NCBI GenBank assembly: GCA_002825515.1
Contig: PJET01000141.1
Span: 1 to 15,730, forward strand
From: Candidatus Thorarchaeota archaeon MP11T_1
Lineage (GTDB): Archaea; Asgardarchaeota; Thorarchaeia; Thorarchaeales; Thorarchaeaceae
Direction of reading: 5' to 3'
DNA length: 15,730 bases
Under the pieces are notes generated by a model. That model was not told the origin of the DNA, ran no database searches, and saw only the letters and a program-made list of their open reading frames with translations. Shown one piece after another: positions 14,975-15,730 of the stretch; within the stretch, counting starts at the first letter, position 1; each line of letters starts with the position of its first letter. A program made the translations under genes and the position numbers.

Positions 14975-15529
14975 CTAGGTTGTTCCACGTGCTGGATAGG
15001 TCATTGTAATCTTAAAAGTACAAGTTTCGTGGCCAGCTGACATACATGTATCCTCTGTGACAAGCAACTTTTCATACTCAATTCTGTTGAAATCAGTAAG
15101 ATATTCAAGAACTGCTTCTACAAAACCTTTCAGAAAGTAGCATGATGGTTCTTCAGCATCATGTCCTGAGGCATAAGGATTATCATCTATCTCAATTATT
15201 GCTTCCTCATCTAGCCACAACTTGTAGAGTTTTGCAATTCTAATATCACCAAAAGGAACGATTAGTGTTTCAAGAGCCATTTTAATGAACTCAACAATCC
15301 CCTTGAAATCTCCAGGAGGCTTCTGTTTTCCTACTTTGAAGTATTCTCGTTGCGCTTCAAGTCCTGCAAGGCGCCCAGCAGAGTAGTATAAATCCTCCAC
15401 ACGGTCGGGGAACATCACTGCAATTCTGCTTCCCAGCTTGTTCCAAGTCTTCGCAAAGAATGCAACCATAAGATCACGTTCTTTGAGTCGACCATGCCAC
15501 CATGGAATCACCTTTTCGTCGCCAGACAT
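14975..15529 (-). CDS. V4R-domain (4-vinyl reductase-like) protein
   Basis: This 184-residue soluble protein is essentially one V4R domain. That fold is found in bacteriochlorophyll 4-vinyl reductase, XylR-type regulators and many archaeal small proteins, where it binds small hydrophobic ligands or metal. Family landmarks are YYSAGRLAGLEA (about 48-59), the stretch NPYASGHDAEEPSCYFLKGF (117-136), and the C-terminal EDTCMSAGHETCTFKI. C130, C162, C170, H123 and H167 are candidate metal ligands. There is no DNA-binding or membrane domain. ATG 15529 has GAGG about 8 bases upstream and a TATA element in the gap to the preceding paralogue. Whether it is an enzyme, sensor or chaperone cannot be decided. 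Confidence 0.85.
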   Translation of the reverse strand: MSGDEKVIPWWHGRLKERDLMVAFFAKTWNKLGSRIAVMFPDRVEDLYYSAGRLAGLEAQREYFKVGKQKPPGDFKGIVEFIKMALETLIVPFGDIRIAKLYKLWLDEEAIIEIDDNPYASGHDAEEPSCYFLKGFVEAVLEYLTDFNRIEYEKLLVTEDTCMSAGHETCTFKITMTYPARGTT

Positions 15530-15591
15530 ATCATAAGCCTCGTTATCATTTGATGGAGTCGAATCGGGCGTTAAGTGCTTTATGTGTGTGT

Positions 15592-15601
15592 GATATATTT
15601 A
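15592..15601 (-). promoter_or_regulatory. TATA element for the intact V4R gene
   Basis: The minus strand reads TAAATATATC, overlapping the stop codon of the upstream V4R copy. A start site near 15570 gives a leader of about 40 bases. The rest of the 69-base gap contains only a short TG repeat (15583-15592). Confidence 0.5.
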
Positions 15602-15730
15602 GACAAGACGGACATTCCAAACACAGGCGTCTGACCCTGTTGCTTGGCTCATCTCTTGGAAGACTTTGGCTTCAACTCCCTTGAATTCGAGAATGGATTC
15701 AAGAATTCCACTAAATATCTCACAGTATCC
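15599..15730 (-). CDS. Second V4R-domain protein, C-terminal fragment (5' end outside window)
   Basis: A minus-strand frame is open from the window edge to a TAA at 15599-15601, giving 43 residues. GYCEIFSGILESILEFKGVE and then MSQATGSDACVWNVRLV align without gaps at both ends with the C-terminus of the intact V4R protein next to it (CYFLKGFVEAVLEYL and CMSAGHETCTFKI). The first and last conserved Cys are kept, while the positions of C162 and H167 are both Ser. It is therefore a diverged tandem paralogue rather than a copy of the same protein. The N-terminal part lies beyond the window, and I cannot tell whether it carries other domains. Confidence 0.75.
   Translation of the reverse strand, partial: GYCEIFSGILESILEFKGVEAKVFQEMSQATGSDACVWNVRLV

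Noticed and set aside
15583..15592. TG dinucleotide repeat
   Set aside because: Only five units in a short leader; no evidence of function or expansion.
15502..15684. Plus-strand open frame at the right edge
   Set aside because: It is antisense to the V4R start and the V4R fragment, both of which have clear family similarity.
1..15730. tRNA, rRNA, CRISPR array, insertion sequence, attachment site or replication origin
   Set aside because: All gaps are about 110 bases or less and contain no cloverleaf-like sequence, direct-repeat array, transposase or integrase that I could see.

Overview
The window reads as archaeal chromosome. It has an archaeal class I CCA-adding enzyme, a class I (Rossmann-type) lysyl-tRNA synthetase, TrmY (a tRNA Psi54 methyltransferase), a UPF0282 metallo-beta-lactamase protein, a CDP-alcohol phosphatidyltransferase, TATA-like promoter elements and GGTG/GAGG-type ribosome binding sites. 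Ribosomal protein eS26 is the most useful taxonomic marker: it is known from TACK and Asgard archaea and eukaryotes and is absent from most Euryarchaeota. With the PCI-like helical-repeat protein, this makes an Asgard (perhaps Thorarchaeota-like) or TACK source my best guess, but it is inference. Gene density is very high. No intergenic gap exceeds about 110 bases, and I see no tRNA, rRNA, CRISPR array, insertion sequence or integrase. This looks like core chromosome with lineage-specific genes mixed in.

Left part, 1-1763, plus strand: the 3' end of an ABC ATPase, a helical-repeat protein with a PCI-like C-terminal winged helix, and a small CxxC protein with its own candidate promoter. It converges, over a T-rich gap of 27 bases, on a minus-strand unit (1791-3931). 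That unit runs NUDIX hydrolase, UPF0282 MBL-fold protein, then an unrecognised all-helical protein, each overlapping the next.

Middle, 4024-8013, plus strand: an information-processing cluster. CCA-adding enzyme and a class II histone-deacetylase-family amidohydrolase are 3 bases apart. Then comes eS26 on a TTG start, then TrmY overlapping a PadR-type regulator by 4 bases. A perfect palindrome containing TTTAAA lies between the divergent NUDIX and CCA genes and could serve as a TATA element in both directions.

Right part, 8030-15730, entirely minus strand. In transcription order it holds a truncated V4R-domain protein at the edge, an intact V4R paralogue, a membrane-anchored protein with two tandem winged helices, a MacB/FtsX-type ABC ATPase with an overlapping permease, LysRS, a CDP-alcohol phosphatidyltransferase, and an overlapping PfkB-family protein. 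The regulator is preceded by an inverted repeat on its probable TATA element. A second inverted repeat flanks the probable TATA of the ABC genes just downstream. Together these suggest a membrane one-component sensor that controls itself and a neighbouring transporter. This is the best candidate for an undescribed system here.

Three proteins carry unusual residues at otherwise conserved positions. The PfkB homologue has EAGS where GAGD is expected. LysRS has Asp in place of the last Lys of KMSKS. The edge V4R copy lacks one of the conserved Cys.
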